Shown piece by piece: positions 46,796 to 56,989 of a stretch of DNA of 64,000 nucleotides (the stretch's first letter is position 1; the number at the start of each line of letters is the position of its first letter). Made by a program: the position numbers and the translations under genes. The notes under the pieces were generated by a model. It did not search any database. It was not told the DNA's origin and saw nothing but the letters and a program-made list of their open reading frames with translations. The stretch covers positions 188,501 to 252,500 of the forward strand of contig JAJOZX010003320.1 of assembly GCA_023014485.1 (NCBI GenBank), in the 5' to 3' direction. The stretch is from Bathynomus jamesi. Taxonomy: Eukaryota; Arthropoda; Malacostraca; Isopoda; Cirolanidae.

Positions 46796-47701
46796 TCGCA
46801 CAATGCTGACACGAGTGTGGATAAATTTTTGATTTGCGTTCTATTTTATTTTTGCTGAATAATTGGTGAATTATTTCTTCTTAAATCACTTAACCACTTT
46901 TTTTAGATTTAGCTTAATCTTGTTAAATTCTGCAATGTTCATTTTCTTTATACATTCTCTCTTCGTTGTAAAAGATGAAGTCATGTTTTGCTTAACGTTT
47001 AATTTTTAAATCTTACCATTTAATTTTTGCTCATATGCATGTTTAATTGTAATTCATGATAAAATGCATATTTCAATTTCCATTTTTAGTTAACTCGGCA
47101 GATCATGATAACATCAGATCTGTCAGTAGTGGTTTAAGATAAAAATATGGCTTCATCTTCAAATATCATGTTTATCTGTCTAGACATTGCTACAGCTAAA
47201 ATATTTACCTTATCTCCAAATATTTTGCAAAATAATTCAGCCTATTGAGAATAAAAAAACAAAATAGGTCAACATTAAATAATAATGATGTCACGAAAAA
47301 ATTGCCTATATAAAGTTAAATAATTTTTCAAATTATCATTCTGATTGTCTGATCTAACTTAGAGGCTGAGCTTTACCTGTAACATTTTAGCAGTAAACTA
47401 CAGTAAGAGAATATGTTTGTCTTCTCCTTCGAGCCTTGCTCTCTTAAGAGAACTTAGTCTTAAATAGAGAAAAATAATTTCCCGATACGTTACAAGAAGA
47501 ATCGGGGAACCTTCAGAAAATTTAGTAAGCTCCACAGAATCCTCCGATCCACTACAAGAAGAAATCGGAGAGTAGTATAAGAGAAACTTCTGCTATTCCC
47601 TATAGGTACCAGATACTCCAAAGTAACAAATCCGTTGCTGCTACCTAACCAGAACCCCCGTCAACTTCGAACGGCCCAAGGCCATAGACGGACGGGTTAA
47701 C

Positions 47702-47716
47702 AACTGGCGACCTCTG
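47702..47716 (+). promoter_or_regulatory. Primer-binding-like site TGGCGACC
   Basis: TGGCGACC directly downstream of the presumed LTR end. Several insect Ty3-type elements use a tRNA whose complement begins TGGCGACC. This supports an LTR element here but is one short match only. Confidence 0.4.
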
Positions 47717-47996
47717 CAACCAGGATTCTTCCAGTCTTCTAGTCCCTGGAACTAGAACTAGCATTCAGTTGACCGGCATGTCATGACTTCCAGTTCTTCA
47801 CATCCATCATTCGACTGGTGTGTTACTACTCCAAGTTCTCCACGCCCACTCTGCTTCCAGGAACAAGTGGCCAGCAAGAAACGTCTTCAGGACACGTCTT
47901 CAAGGATTCGTCATAGGAATCTTGTTAAGTACAGATCTTTTTTTCAAACTAATTATTAAACATTTGAGAAGACAGTATAAGAGTAACAGTTAATAA

Positions 47997-49176
47997 CACT
48001 GTGCAACAATTTCTTGTTTATATTGATTTTTCGATCTTTTCTCTATATTTCGGCCACGCTGATTACAGATTTTGCATCGGTTTTGCTCGGAAAACTATAG
48101 TTTTTATGATATGGTCAAATTTAGAAACCTTACTTTTTCGCTATTTTTAAGGCATTTTTCTGAGATAGCAAAAGTAATTTCAAGTGCAAAATTCAAAATA
48201 TCCCCAAAACTGGGGTTTGTTAGTAGTTTTTATTGGTTAAGGCCCATTATTAAATATTTGTACACATTTGGTTTCTTATTTCTGTTTATAAAATGTTTTT
48301 TGTATTTTTCAGATATTTGAATTACAATTATATTGTGATGGCTACCAATAGGCCCTGCAGACACTCTTCAGATTCATTTTATGTTTGCGGCCATTACATC
48401 AATCCAAAGCAAGTAAAGCACAAAACTGAAACAGTAACGAAGTTTTGTACAGTATATTACACATACTTTAGCATGCCCAAGGGCGATCAAGATAAATCAT
48501 GGGCACCTCACTTTTGCTGTGGAAGCTGCCGTTCCACGTTAGAAACATGGCTGCGAGGTACCAGAAAAGGCATGCCATTTGCTATTCCTCGCATTTTGAG
48601 GGAAACCCAATCACCACGATGATTGCTACTTCTTCATGGTAGACATTTCACTCTACAAGAGAGGTAAAGGTCGAAAAAATGTCCTATATCCAAATATCCA
48701 TCTTCTACTGCCCCAGTCCCCTATAATGAAGATTTAGCTGTTCCATGCCCACCCACCATGGAGGAAATAGAAGAAACGCCTTTAATATCCTCCGATGAAG
48801 ATGAAGATGCTGACTTCGAGGCAAGCTCCAATAATTAGTATCAAGCCAGAATCAACCTTTAATATCCTCCGATGAAGATGAAGATGCTGACTTCGAGGCA
48901 AGCTCCAATAATTAGTATCAAGTCAGAATCAACACAAAACACAGTGAACATTCCATACACCAGTGATACATTTCCTTTTATTGAAACAGTTATTTCCACT
49001 ATTGTAGTTAGCATAGAATAATTTTATTTAACGTACCAATCATAATATTACCGTACATTCACGTACATTCGAGTGAAATTTTATATTATTTTATATTTTT
49101 TTTTGTTATTATTTTGGTTACAATTTTTTCAAATTTTTCCCTACTCCTACTTAGGCAAATTGTTGTGCATTTATTT
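47997..49176 (+). mobile_element. Third CAC-terminus transposon, decayed right end
   Basis: The left tip CACTGTGCAACAATTTC resembles CACTGGCCAACAAA of the element at 6902, and CACGCTGATTACAGATTTTG stands inside it, the same subterminal word. TAA precedes the tip. A right end near 49165-49176 (inverted AATGCACAACAATTT) is plausible but degenerate, and no TSD can be confirmed. It lies in the leader of the LTR element, ahead of gag. Confidence 0.6.
48338..48935 (+). pseudogene. GERFHQDI-family N-terminal fragment (copy 3)
   Basis: From MATNRPCRHSSDSFYVCG through KGDQDKSWAPHFCCGSC, WLRGTRKGMPFAIPRI, then (shifted) DDCYFFMVDIS and acidic PLISSDEDEDADFEASS. The N-terminus differs clearly from copies 1 and 2, so it is another subfamily. 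The middle and C-terminal thirds are missing. A 77-bp segment (48781-48857) is tandemly repeated at 48858-48934, each copy ending in a stop. Confidence 0.7.
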
Positions 49177-49283
49177 GTGTATTTCTTAGATAGAGTAGTT
49201 AGAAAAGCCACTCAAGTGATCATTCGATAGATTAAGATCGGTCAAGCAGACCAAATTAGAATACATTAACAGTACCTTCACAT

Positions 49284-49985
49284 ATGAGCGATTCAGACAG
49301 TGCGTTTTCTGACATTGAAAATTCCCCTACACCCATTTTTCCACCTATCCTGCGCCCTTCAAACATATTTCCAAACACGCAAACTTCAGATGAAGCACAA
49401 GCCAACATGTCTCAAACCGCTTCCCCAACATACATTAACTTAGGTAAACTTGTAAACCTTCCCCATACAGTCCTAATTTTTAAGGGAACCATAGAAAACA
49501 ACTTCGTTGAACGGCGCGTAAGACATTGGATTGAGTCTTTAGAACAACACTTCTTACACGAAAATATCACAGATGATGATATAAAGATTAGGGAAGCAAA
49601 AAGGTTTATTGACCCTAAAGAGGGGAATGCCCATGATACAGTTACATACGTCCCATCCATTATCAAAGCTACAACTTGGGACAATTTAAAAAAACACTTA
49701 TTAGAATTTTTCAAAGAAATAACACTCGCACAACCCTTGGCCACATTAGAAGCTGTCTTCCAAGCTAAATGGAAGAAAGAAGAACATGAAGATTTAAATA
49801 ATTTTATTACACGAACACACAAACTCGTGGGAGAAGCCCTCCGAGTCGCAGAAAATGCATGCGACATTACATTAACTTCAAAGCAAAGAAACCTAATAGT
49901 AGCAGTATCCACTTACCAAAACCTACCCGTAGCACCTAAAAAGAAATTTGAAAAATGTCTAAATATTGACAAACCAGTAAGTTAG
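49284..49985 (+). pseudogene. gag-like protein of an LTR retrotransposon (234 codons, truncated)
   Basis: A Ser/Thr/Pro-rich N-terminus (residues 1-50) is followed by IFKGTIENNFVERRVRHWIESLEQHF, KRFIDPKEGN, TTWDNLKKHLLEFFKE, LEAVFQAKWKKEEHEDLNNFITRTHKLV, a helical capsid-like pattern seen in Ty3-type gag proteins. No zinc knuckle is reached. The frame ends where other repeats begin, so protease and polymerase are absent here. The first 100 residues look undamaged. Confidence 0.6.
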
Positions 49986-49987
49986 AA

Positions 49988-50030
49988 CGACAGGTCGATC
50001 CCTTTGCAGCATCCTGCCTCATTTGCGGAT
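49988..50030 (-). repeat. Short inverted fragment of a LINE 3' end
   Basis: Read on the minus strand, AAATGAGGCAGGATGCTGCA...GGGATCGACC resembles 54433-54466, the 3' tail of the LINE at 51766. Only about 40 bp, so a weak call. Confidence 0.35.
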
Positions 50031-50485
50031 TTATATATATATAAATGACCGTACTGAAATGTATAAGTTAAAAATCCTAATTAAGAATAAAATAGATAAA
50101 AAGCACACACTAAAATTTCCGAAGCTTTTCGAGATTTACTCCTCTTAGTCAAGTAAGAAGACTAACATGAAATAAAAGTTACAGGGAATGAATGTTACAT
50201 GAACTTAATGTACTGTATATGGCAGATGAAAATGGCGCAGGAAAGGCTTATAAAGAGCGTCTCGAGCTAAAATTTGACTTAAAAGTGGATCGAATTAAAA
50301 ATTACCTCTATCATTGTTCAAATTATCAACCTTTCCATTTATAAAGGCTTCGGTCAATTTCCTCTTATTTTTGTCTTTCATGTGTAACTGAAAGGCCGAA
50401 TTATTAATATCAGTTGAATGATCTGAGATAGTCCTATGTTGATGTAAGGCCGAATTAGGATCACCAATACTAAGAGTGTATATAT

Positions 50486-51765
50486 TTATTTATGTTTATA
50501 ATTTCTCTCAGCAAAATTATTATGAGTAGTTTCTCCAATATAAATCTTGTGACAGTTTCCACAAGGAATTTTATAAACTCCGGCATTATCAGAGGCAAAC
50601 TCTAGCTTGTCATTACGAAGGAAATTTCTAGTAGTGGAAATTACCTTAGTAACTGGATTAGTGAAATTACTTAGTGAAATTACAAATCTTGTCAAATTGC
50701 ATTCAGTACAGAGTGTCACAATGTCTTGTCACCCCAGTAAAGTACTAACTGATTTTCGCTTTTCTTTCAGGTTTTATTTGAAGTGTGATAGCAGCACTAT
50801 ACAATTCAACAACGTATATTGGCTAGTACCTGGATCCATGAGCGACCACGTAATGACAAAACCATTAAAAATATTCGTGCAAATTTCCAGGAACGATTCA
50901 ATTGTGCAGCTCCTCCAAAACGAACTGTTGAGATGGGAAAAGAAACTGTTCACAACAGGAACTGTAAGAGATGTAGGTAAGATTAAAGTGCCTTTTTGTT
51001 CTCGAGATATTTATGGAATATTAAAGTAAAATCTCTTCTTAGTAAGTTTAAAAGCCCTCCTTACAAAGGCAAGGGGATAAGCCAGTTCAGCGAAAGCATC
51101 CTTGATAAATTTAACCTCATTTTCCAATAGCTGAGGGCTACAAATCCTGAAGGCATGGGGAAACAAACCGATCAAAATAACTCTGTATTAAAATAGCTTT
51201 GTAGAGACAGGATGAGAGGAAAATCAATGTCCAGCACACTCGAATGTGTATTTTTCCTAAAAACTTTAAAAAAGGGTTTATTTTGAACTGAGCGTATAAC
51301 TAAAATATTTAAAAGAGGAATTTTTCAATTTTCTTCTTAAATTATAAATTTAATGGATGGTAAAATGTCATTTAATTTGTTTAAAGTCGAGAGAGAGAAT
51401 GTAAACTGTTAGGAAGGACAACAAATACATCATCGACATAACGATACCAAATACCTCGGGGATCAATTATATCAGGAAGAAACTTCGGTTCAAAAAGTTC
51501 CATAAATAAGATGCTCAAAGTGTCGAAGAGAATACAACCCATACTAAGGCCTTCCTTCTGCCTATAAAAAGAATCAAATGAAAAATATGAATGTGATAGA
51601 CACAGTTTTATTAAATCAATGAAAAGTGAGTTAGGAATTTTGATACCCAATTCAGACAGATATTCATTGAAAAGTTCGAGGGTGGTATCTACGGGAACTT
51701 TGGTAAATAAGGAAACCACATCACAACTATTAGACCACCAAGAGAAAATATTGGAAACATTGTGT
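50486..51765 (-). pseudogene. Penelope RT and GIY-YIG endonuclease (broken)
   Basis: RT: SCDVVSLFTKVPVDTTLELF, LSMGCILFDTLSILFMELFEP and the catalytic WYRYVDDVFVVLPNS (51381-51765). A frame-broken stretch down to about 51010 follows. The endonuclease core DNAGVYKIPCGNCHKIYIGET lies near 50545-50600. It differs clearly from the Penelope copy at 16 kb, so it is a separate family. Confidence 0.78.
50735..50990 (+). pseudogene. N-terminal HTH fragment of a mariner-type transposase
   Basis: Plus strand, frame-mixed: YLKCDSSTIQF, STWIHERPRNDKTIKNIRANFQERFN, WEKKLFTTGTVRD. This resembles the N-terminal helix-turn-helix (DUF4817-like) region found on some arthropod mariner-type proteins. It lies within the second Penelope element; no TIR could be fixed. 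Confidence 0.55.
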
Positions 51766-51775
51766 CGAGGACAAA

Positions 51776-54480
51776 ACATGGATGTAATATATACTGAATT
51801 TGCTAAAGTCTTCCATAAATGTGACCATGTAATTATACACAAACTTATGCAGGAAATACTGGAAAGCTAGGAAGATGGATATTTAATTTTCTGACCAAAA
51901 AAACACGAAGAGTGGTAGCAAATGGAGTTAAGTCTGAAGTTTCAGAAGTCATGACCTTTGTCCCACAAGGTACAATATTAATTCCATTGCTGTTCATAAT
52001 AATGATTGCAGACATTGATACAGGTGTCAATGACAGTATTGTTTCAAGTTCTGCAGATGACACAAAGATATGCAAGGAAATATTGAACGAAGATGACAGA
52101 GAAAAATTACAAAACGACATTGAAACATTTTTCAAGTGTGCAGAAGACAACAATATGAAATTTAACGAAGAAAAATTTCAACTTCTAAGATATGGTAACA
52201 AGAAGGAGCTATATAATAAAGGGTAGAAAACTCTGCAAGCCAAACAGATAACACCAAACCCACAAGTCAGGGCTCTTGGACTAATAATATGGTCGGATAC
52301 GGAATTCAGAGAGCACTATAACATCAAGCTTACAACAGCTAGAAAAATAATAGAAATCATCGGGAGGATCTTCCGCAGCAGAAAAGCAAACATCATTCTC
52401 AAATTATGGAAGAGTCTGGTCCTACCGATAATTGAGTATTGCTCAGTACTCACAAGCCCATACAGAAAACGAGATATTGTGAACACTGAAGCTATACAAA
52501 GGACTTTTACGTCTAAGATAGAGGAAACAAAAGGTGAAGACTATTGGTCTCGATTACAATCTCTGAAATTCTACTCTCTGGAAAGAAGATGTGTGCAGTA
52601 CACAATAATATCTGGACCCAACTGGAGGAAGGCGTACGGTCCTGATAGTGTTCCTCCTGTTGTTCTTAAGAACTGTGCTTTAGTGCTGACACCCTGCAGA
52701 GGCAAACTCTTTCGTCTTTGTCTCTCATCTGGTACTTTTCCTACCTGCTGGAAGTTCGCTTTCATTCAGCCTGTCCCAAAGAAGGTTGACTGCTCTCAAT
52801 CCTCCATCTATCGTCCAATTGCTTTGATTTCTTAACTTTCTAAAGTTTTCGAATCTATCCTTAATAAGAAAATTCTTAAACACCTCTCTTCTCACAATCT
52901 TCTTTCAGATCGTCAGTATTGGTTCCGCAAGGGACGATATTCTTGCATATCTCTCTGACAATTGGTCATCCTCCTTTCGAGATTTCGGTGAAACTTGCTA
53001 TTGCGCTTGACATATCAAAAGCTTTTGATAGAGTGTGCCTTCATCTCTAATTTCCTTTCTGGCCGAAGTACAGCTGCGGTTGTAGATGGCCATTGTTCTT
53101 CTCCTAAAGCTATCAACAGTGGTGTTCCTCAGGGTTCTGTCCCTTCACCCACTCTTGTCCCATTATTTATTAATTATCTTTTAATTCGCACTTTCTGTCC
53201 TATTTACTCCTTTGCCGATGATTCCACTCTTCACTTCTACACCCGCTTCAAAAAACGTCCCTCTCAACAGTCACTCCATGATTCGCGTAGGACGGCTATG
53301 GAACATCTGACCTCTGATCTTTCTGCTATATCTGATTGGGGCAGAGTAAACCTTGTGGCTTCCAATGTCTCAAAAATTCAGTTCCTCCATCTGTCTACTC
53401 GTCAAAATCTTCCACACAACTATCCCATCACCTTCAACAACACACATCTCAATCCTTCCTCTCTCATAACATTGTTGGCGTTTCCTTTTCTTGTGATCTT
53501 TCCTGGAAAGATCACATATACTCTCTTTCTAAAACAGCTTCCAAGAGGTTAAGTGGTGCTGTATCGGCTTCGCAGTTTCTTCACTCCCACTCAGTTACTG
53601 CTTCTTTACAGGGGTCTCGTCCGCCCCTTTATGGACATGTATGGGGTGGCTGAACCCAACAGCCGTACTTGACTGGGTAGAATTAAAGGCTTTTCGTCTC
53701 ATCAATTCCCCACTACTTACTCACTCTCTTCAATCCCTCTCTCTTCGCCGCAATATTGCCTCACTCTCTCTTTACTGTTGCTATTATAACGGAAACTGCC
53801 CTTCTGAACTCTCTAAATGCATGCCTCCTCCTTTAAAGAGAGGACACACTACCAGACTTTCCACAGTTCCTCATTCTTTTTCTGTCCAACTCTCTAAAGC
53901 AAGGGTTCATCGGTATTAACAGTCTTTCATCTACTCAACCGGTCAACTCTGGAACAATCTTCTTTAATCCACCTTTCCCCCTGTCTATGACCTCCATTCT
54001 TTCAAACCCAGAGTGTCTATGCATCTCCAAAACCCTGGACCTTGATTTTGGCTTTCTTCTTCTTCTATAGAGGGGCACTTTTGCCGGCATTCGCCCTTCG
54101 TCCCCCCTTCCTGCATAAAATAATATGGAAAATACTCGACAGTTTTCTATGTAATCTTAGAAATAAAGTAGAAACACACTGGAATGAGAGAAGAAGCAGA
54201 TTTTGTACTGTCCTCCCTTCGGTGGGACAGGTGGGCCAGGAAAACAGGGATGGAAACTATCCTCAATATACGAGGCCCAAAGCTTTTTAATGCCTGCCAA
54301 AAGAAGTGAGTAAACTCCAGTACACCGACCTGAATAATTTTAAGAACCAGCTGGACAGATTCCTGTGCAAAGTCCCTGACCAGCCATGCGGAAAGCCATG
54401 CGGAAAGCAAATCCCTCTTTCACCAAATCCCGAAAATGAGGCGGGATGCTGCAGAGGGGTCAACCGCAGGTCGATCTTCA
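51776..54480 (+). pseudogene. CR1/Jockey-like LINE RT and C-terminus
   Basis: Left part: MDVIYTEFAKVFHKCDHVIIHKLM, GKLGRWIFNFLTKKTRRVV, VPQGTILIPLLFIIMIADID, SSADDTKI (YADD position altered to SADD), NNMKFNEEKFQLLRYG, then EAIQRTFTSKIEETKGEDYWSRLQSLKFYSLERRC. Right part: DSFLCNLRNKVETHWNERRSRFCTVLPS, FKNQLDRFLCKVPDQP. Only part of the RT survives, with frameshifts near 51868 and 52225. Confidence 0.8.
52612..54118 (+). mobile_element. Jockey-like LINE, copy 2 (nested)
   Basis: Same element as 21300-23790, here free of MITEs but 5'-truncated: YGPDSVPPVVLKNCA, LFRLCLSSGTFPTCWKFAFIQPVPKK, YRPIALIS, SGVPQGSV, SFADDSTLHF, SDWGRVNLVASNVSKIQFL, KTASKRLSGAVSASQF, a C-terminal LNSPLLTHSLQSLSLRRNIASLSL region. 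It ends with CTGCATAAAA. Many frameshifts. Confidence 0.85.
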
Positions 54481-54528
54481 ATCGTCGTTCAAACCCTCAT
54501 CAAGAAATATACTCGTGTGTGTGTGTGC

Positions 54529-54529
<1 letters not shown>

Positions 54530-54588
<59 letters not shown>

Positions 54589-54703
54589 TGTAAACTTACG
54601 AAAATTGTAATAAATTGAATACGGATGTGGATGTTCTCTGGACTAGACTAACGCATCATTGTTAATGGCGTCAAATTATATATATACTGTGTGTGTATAT
54701 GTA

Positions 54704-54739
<36 letters not shown>

Positions 54740-54740
54740 T
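54530..54740. repeat. (TA)n tracts
   Basis: TA runs at 54530-54580 and 54665-54740, the second mixed with GTGT words. No coding sequence between them. Confidence 0.9.
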
Positions 54741-54792
54741 ACTCAATTCCTTTTAATATGTTTCTTTAATTTGGCTTGAACGGTTTTGTTTG

Positions 54793-54793
<1 letters not shown>

Positions 54794-54846
<53 letters not shown>
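54794..54846. repeat. (CA)n microsatellite
   Basis: About 26 CA units next to the SINE. Confidence 0.95.
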
Positions 54847-54850
<4 letters not shown>

Positions 54851-54872
54851 TTACATATATACGTATATATAT

Positions 54873-55055
54873 GCGCCTCGGTGGTGTAGTGGTTAGCGTC
54901 GCTGACTACGAATTCCATCGGCCCCTGGTTCGAGACCCGGTGGCAGCCGGCGCGCAGCAAAACCCAGCTGTTCATCCTTCCACACAATAAAGAAAGTGGT
55001 TGGTAGATAAATGGGTACCCTAGGTGGCCTAGTGGTTAAGACACAGGGGCGTTAG
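54873..55055 (+). mobile_element. tRNA-derived SINE with two tRNA-like heads (copy 2)
   Basis: Head 1 has TGGTGTAGTGGTTAGCGTCG (A box) and GGTTCGAGACCCG (B box). Head 2 begins GGTGGCCTAGTGGTTAAGACA and is cut short after about 30 bp by the next LINE. Head 1 is closer to a functional tRNA-like sequence than in copy 1. Confidence 0.75.
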
Positions 55056-55059
55056 GTGG

Positions 55060-55850
55060 GGCAGTATACTATCCGAATGTTTTGGCTCCTCTTACGGAGT
55101 GAGACAAGGCTCCTTGCTCTCCCTTGTGCTGCTTAATGTGTATATTGACGGATTAATTGCTTCACGTAATGAGGCAATAGTGGGATGTTGTATAGATAAC
55201 ACATGGATAAATAACTTGGTTTATGCCGATGATATGGTGTTCATAAGTCCCTCTGTTAAAGGTCTGTATCGGCTACTAAAAGTCTGCGCAATGTATTCGC
55301 AGAAACATGATATTCTTTTTTAATGTTACAAAAACTAAGGTTATGCAATTTCATTCTAAAAGCTATAATCATCTAGCTGACATTCGGTTTAAAATGAAAG
55401 GTGAAGTAATTGAGGAAGTACAAGAGTTTAAGTATTTGGGTCAAACTTTTACCAGCTCCTTGAGTGATGACTCGGATATAAGAAAACAATCTCGAAGCCT
55501 TTGTGCTAAAGTGAATATGACTATAAGGAACTTTCAGTTCTGTACAAGTGAAGCTAAAGACACTCTCTTTCGTACTTTCTGCAGTAATATATACGGACAA
55601 CAACTCTGGGTGAATTATGAAAAAGGTTCTGGCAGAACCCTAAATTTGCTGTATAACAGGTCTTTTACACTTACATAAATTACCCCCGAGATGCTCAGCT
55701 TCACAAATGTTTGTTACCCGCATTGTCCCGAGCTTCCCGGAGGTAACAAGACGTGCTCAATACAGTCTAATGCAAAGAATTAAAAAATCAACCAACCCGA
55801 TTATTCAAACTATCCATGAGTTCTACCGTTTATCTTCTAAGCTATGGAAT
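55060..55850 (+). pseudogene. LINE RT fragment, third type
   Basis: FGSSYGVRQGSLLSLVLLNVYIDGL, NLVYADDMVFISPSVKGLYRLLKVC (YADD site), QKHDILFNVTKTKVMQF, VQEFKYLGQTFTSSLSDD, then across frame breaks LPPRCSASQMFVTRIVPSFPE and SSKLWNSW at the C-terminus. 5'-truncated and distinct from the other LINEs in the window. Confidence 0.78.
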
Positions 55851-56324
55851 TCTTGGGGGATAGGATTGTTAGTACCGTCCTCTATCAACATGATGGTGCT
55901 CCTTGTCACTATGCCAAAATTGTTCAGGATTATCTAAATGGACGTTTTCCAAATCGCTGGATTGGACGCGGAAGCAACAGACCTTGGCCAGCGAGATCAC
56001 CAGATTTAACCCCTTTAGATTTCTTTGCATGGGGCTTTATCAAATCGCACGTCTATCAGACGAAGATTACGAGTCTTGAAAACTTACGTACACGTATACG
56101 AACTGCTGCAGATAACATAACCCCGCAAATGCTCCAGAATGTGTTTAGAAATGCTGCGGAACGATTTGAGCTGTGCAGGGATACTGATGGGCGTCACGTC
56201 GAATCTTACTCTTAATTATTTAATAAATGTTACCACTTTATCATTTTATGATTGAATTCCATATAATTTCCAAGTGCTTCACAAAAATAGATCCTGACTT
56301 TATGTACACCCTGTATATTAAACT
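55845..56324 (+). pseudogene. mariner-type transposase, C-terminal half, with right TIR
   Basis: VLYQHDGAPCHYAKIVQDYLNGRFPNRWIGRG (second acid in DGAP), WPARSPDLTPLDFFAWGFIKSHVYQ (third acid in SPDLTPLD), then ITPQMLQNVF, ERFELCRDTDGRHVE, stop at 56215. ACACCCTGTA at 56309-56318 is the expected mariner-type tip. The first half is absent; the LINE fragment abuts it on the left. Confidence 0.8.
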
Positions 56325-56329
56325 AGGTT

Positions 56330-56985
56330 ACGAGAGATAGTTGCAAAGGATACACAATATACAAAATTATACATGTACAAAACCCACATATTAATTCGTC
56401 TTGGGTTGAGTGAGCTTGAATGAAGCAGTGACTTGATTCACCCTGAGTTTCCAGATTTTGACAAGCAAAGCCTGGAAATGTGGGGCCTTTTAATGCAGTG
56501 TGTAGTAGGCAGCTGTATGATGTGGGTGAAACATTGATTTCGTGATAAAGCAGAAATAAACTTCGTATACTTTTAGTAAATAAAAATCTCATTAAATATA
56601 TAATATGTATATATAAATGTTGACTATTCATATGATTAATTATTTTAGAATATTTAGGAGCTACAAAGCTGCTACATGCATAAATACTGAAATATATATA
56701 AACTATAAATTAGTGTATATATTAAATATTCTTTGCATATAACTACATATGTATAAAATATATGTAGCATATCCATATATAATATGATCTTATTATGTAT
56801 ATTATACAATAAATATACATATGAATGGACGGAGCCGTGTTTAAAATATGCGATTTTAGATGAAGTTCGTTTCTTTTCATTTACATACATCATTGTAGGA
56901 AAGAGACTGATAAATTATAAGTTATTTATTGTATAGTTATAAATGTAAGTTATTAAAATATTGATTTGTTTTCTGTTTGTTACAG
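56330..56985. other. AT-rich spacer, nothing recognised
   Basis: No frame with family features or repeat ends was seen. It ends in a T-rich TTTGTTACAG that looks like a splice acceptor for the following gene. Confidence 0.45.
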
Positions 56986-56989
56986 TCAC

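Larger units (their letters stand above)
47290..49985 (+). mobile_element. 5' part of a second LTR retrotransposon (gag), split by a nested element
   Basis: A primer-site-like ACTGGCGACCTCTGC at about 47702-47716 follows sequence ending GGGTTAACA, a possible LTR end. A TATATAA box-like word lies at about 47307. A gag frame begins at 49284. No second LTR occurs in the window and the element is broken off soon after 49985, so the LTR borders are inferred. Confidence 0.5.
50060..51765 (-). mobile_element. Second Penelope-like element, interrupted
   Basis: Minus strand: RT at 51010-51765, then a foreign mariner piece (about 50735-50990), then a GIY-YIG endonuclease at 50486-50719. The start is cut by a LINE at about 51766. 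Near 50105-50155 the minus strand has CTAAGAGGAGTAAATCTCGAAA and palindromic AAGCTTC, a decayed hammerhead-like motif with one core base missing. Confidence 0.75.
51766..54480 (+). mobile_element. CR1/Jockey-like LINE, 5'-truncated, with a second LINE inside
   Basis: The left part is 51766-52611 and the right part 54119-54480. A Jockey-like LINE (52612-54118) separates them, flanked by AATAATAT on both sides (52604-52611, 54119-54126). Across the site the frame reads QYTIIWKILDSF without a break. Confidence 0.82.

Noticed and set aside
50735..56324. One large mariner from the HTH piece (50735) to the C-terminal half (55845)
   Set aside because: The Penelope RT continues on the right of the HTH piece and its endonuclease on the left, so the HTH piece sits within the Penelope element. 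The two mariner parts cannot be shown to belong together.
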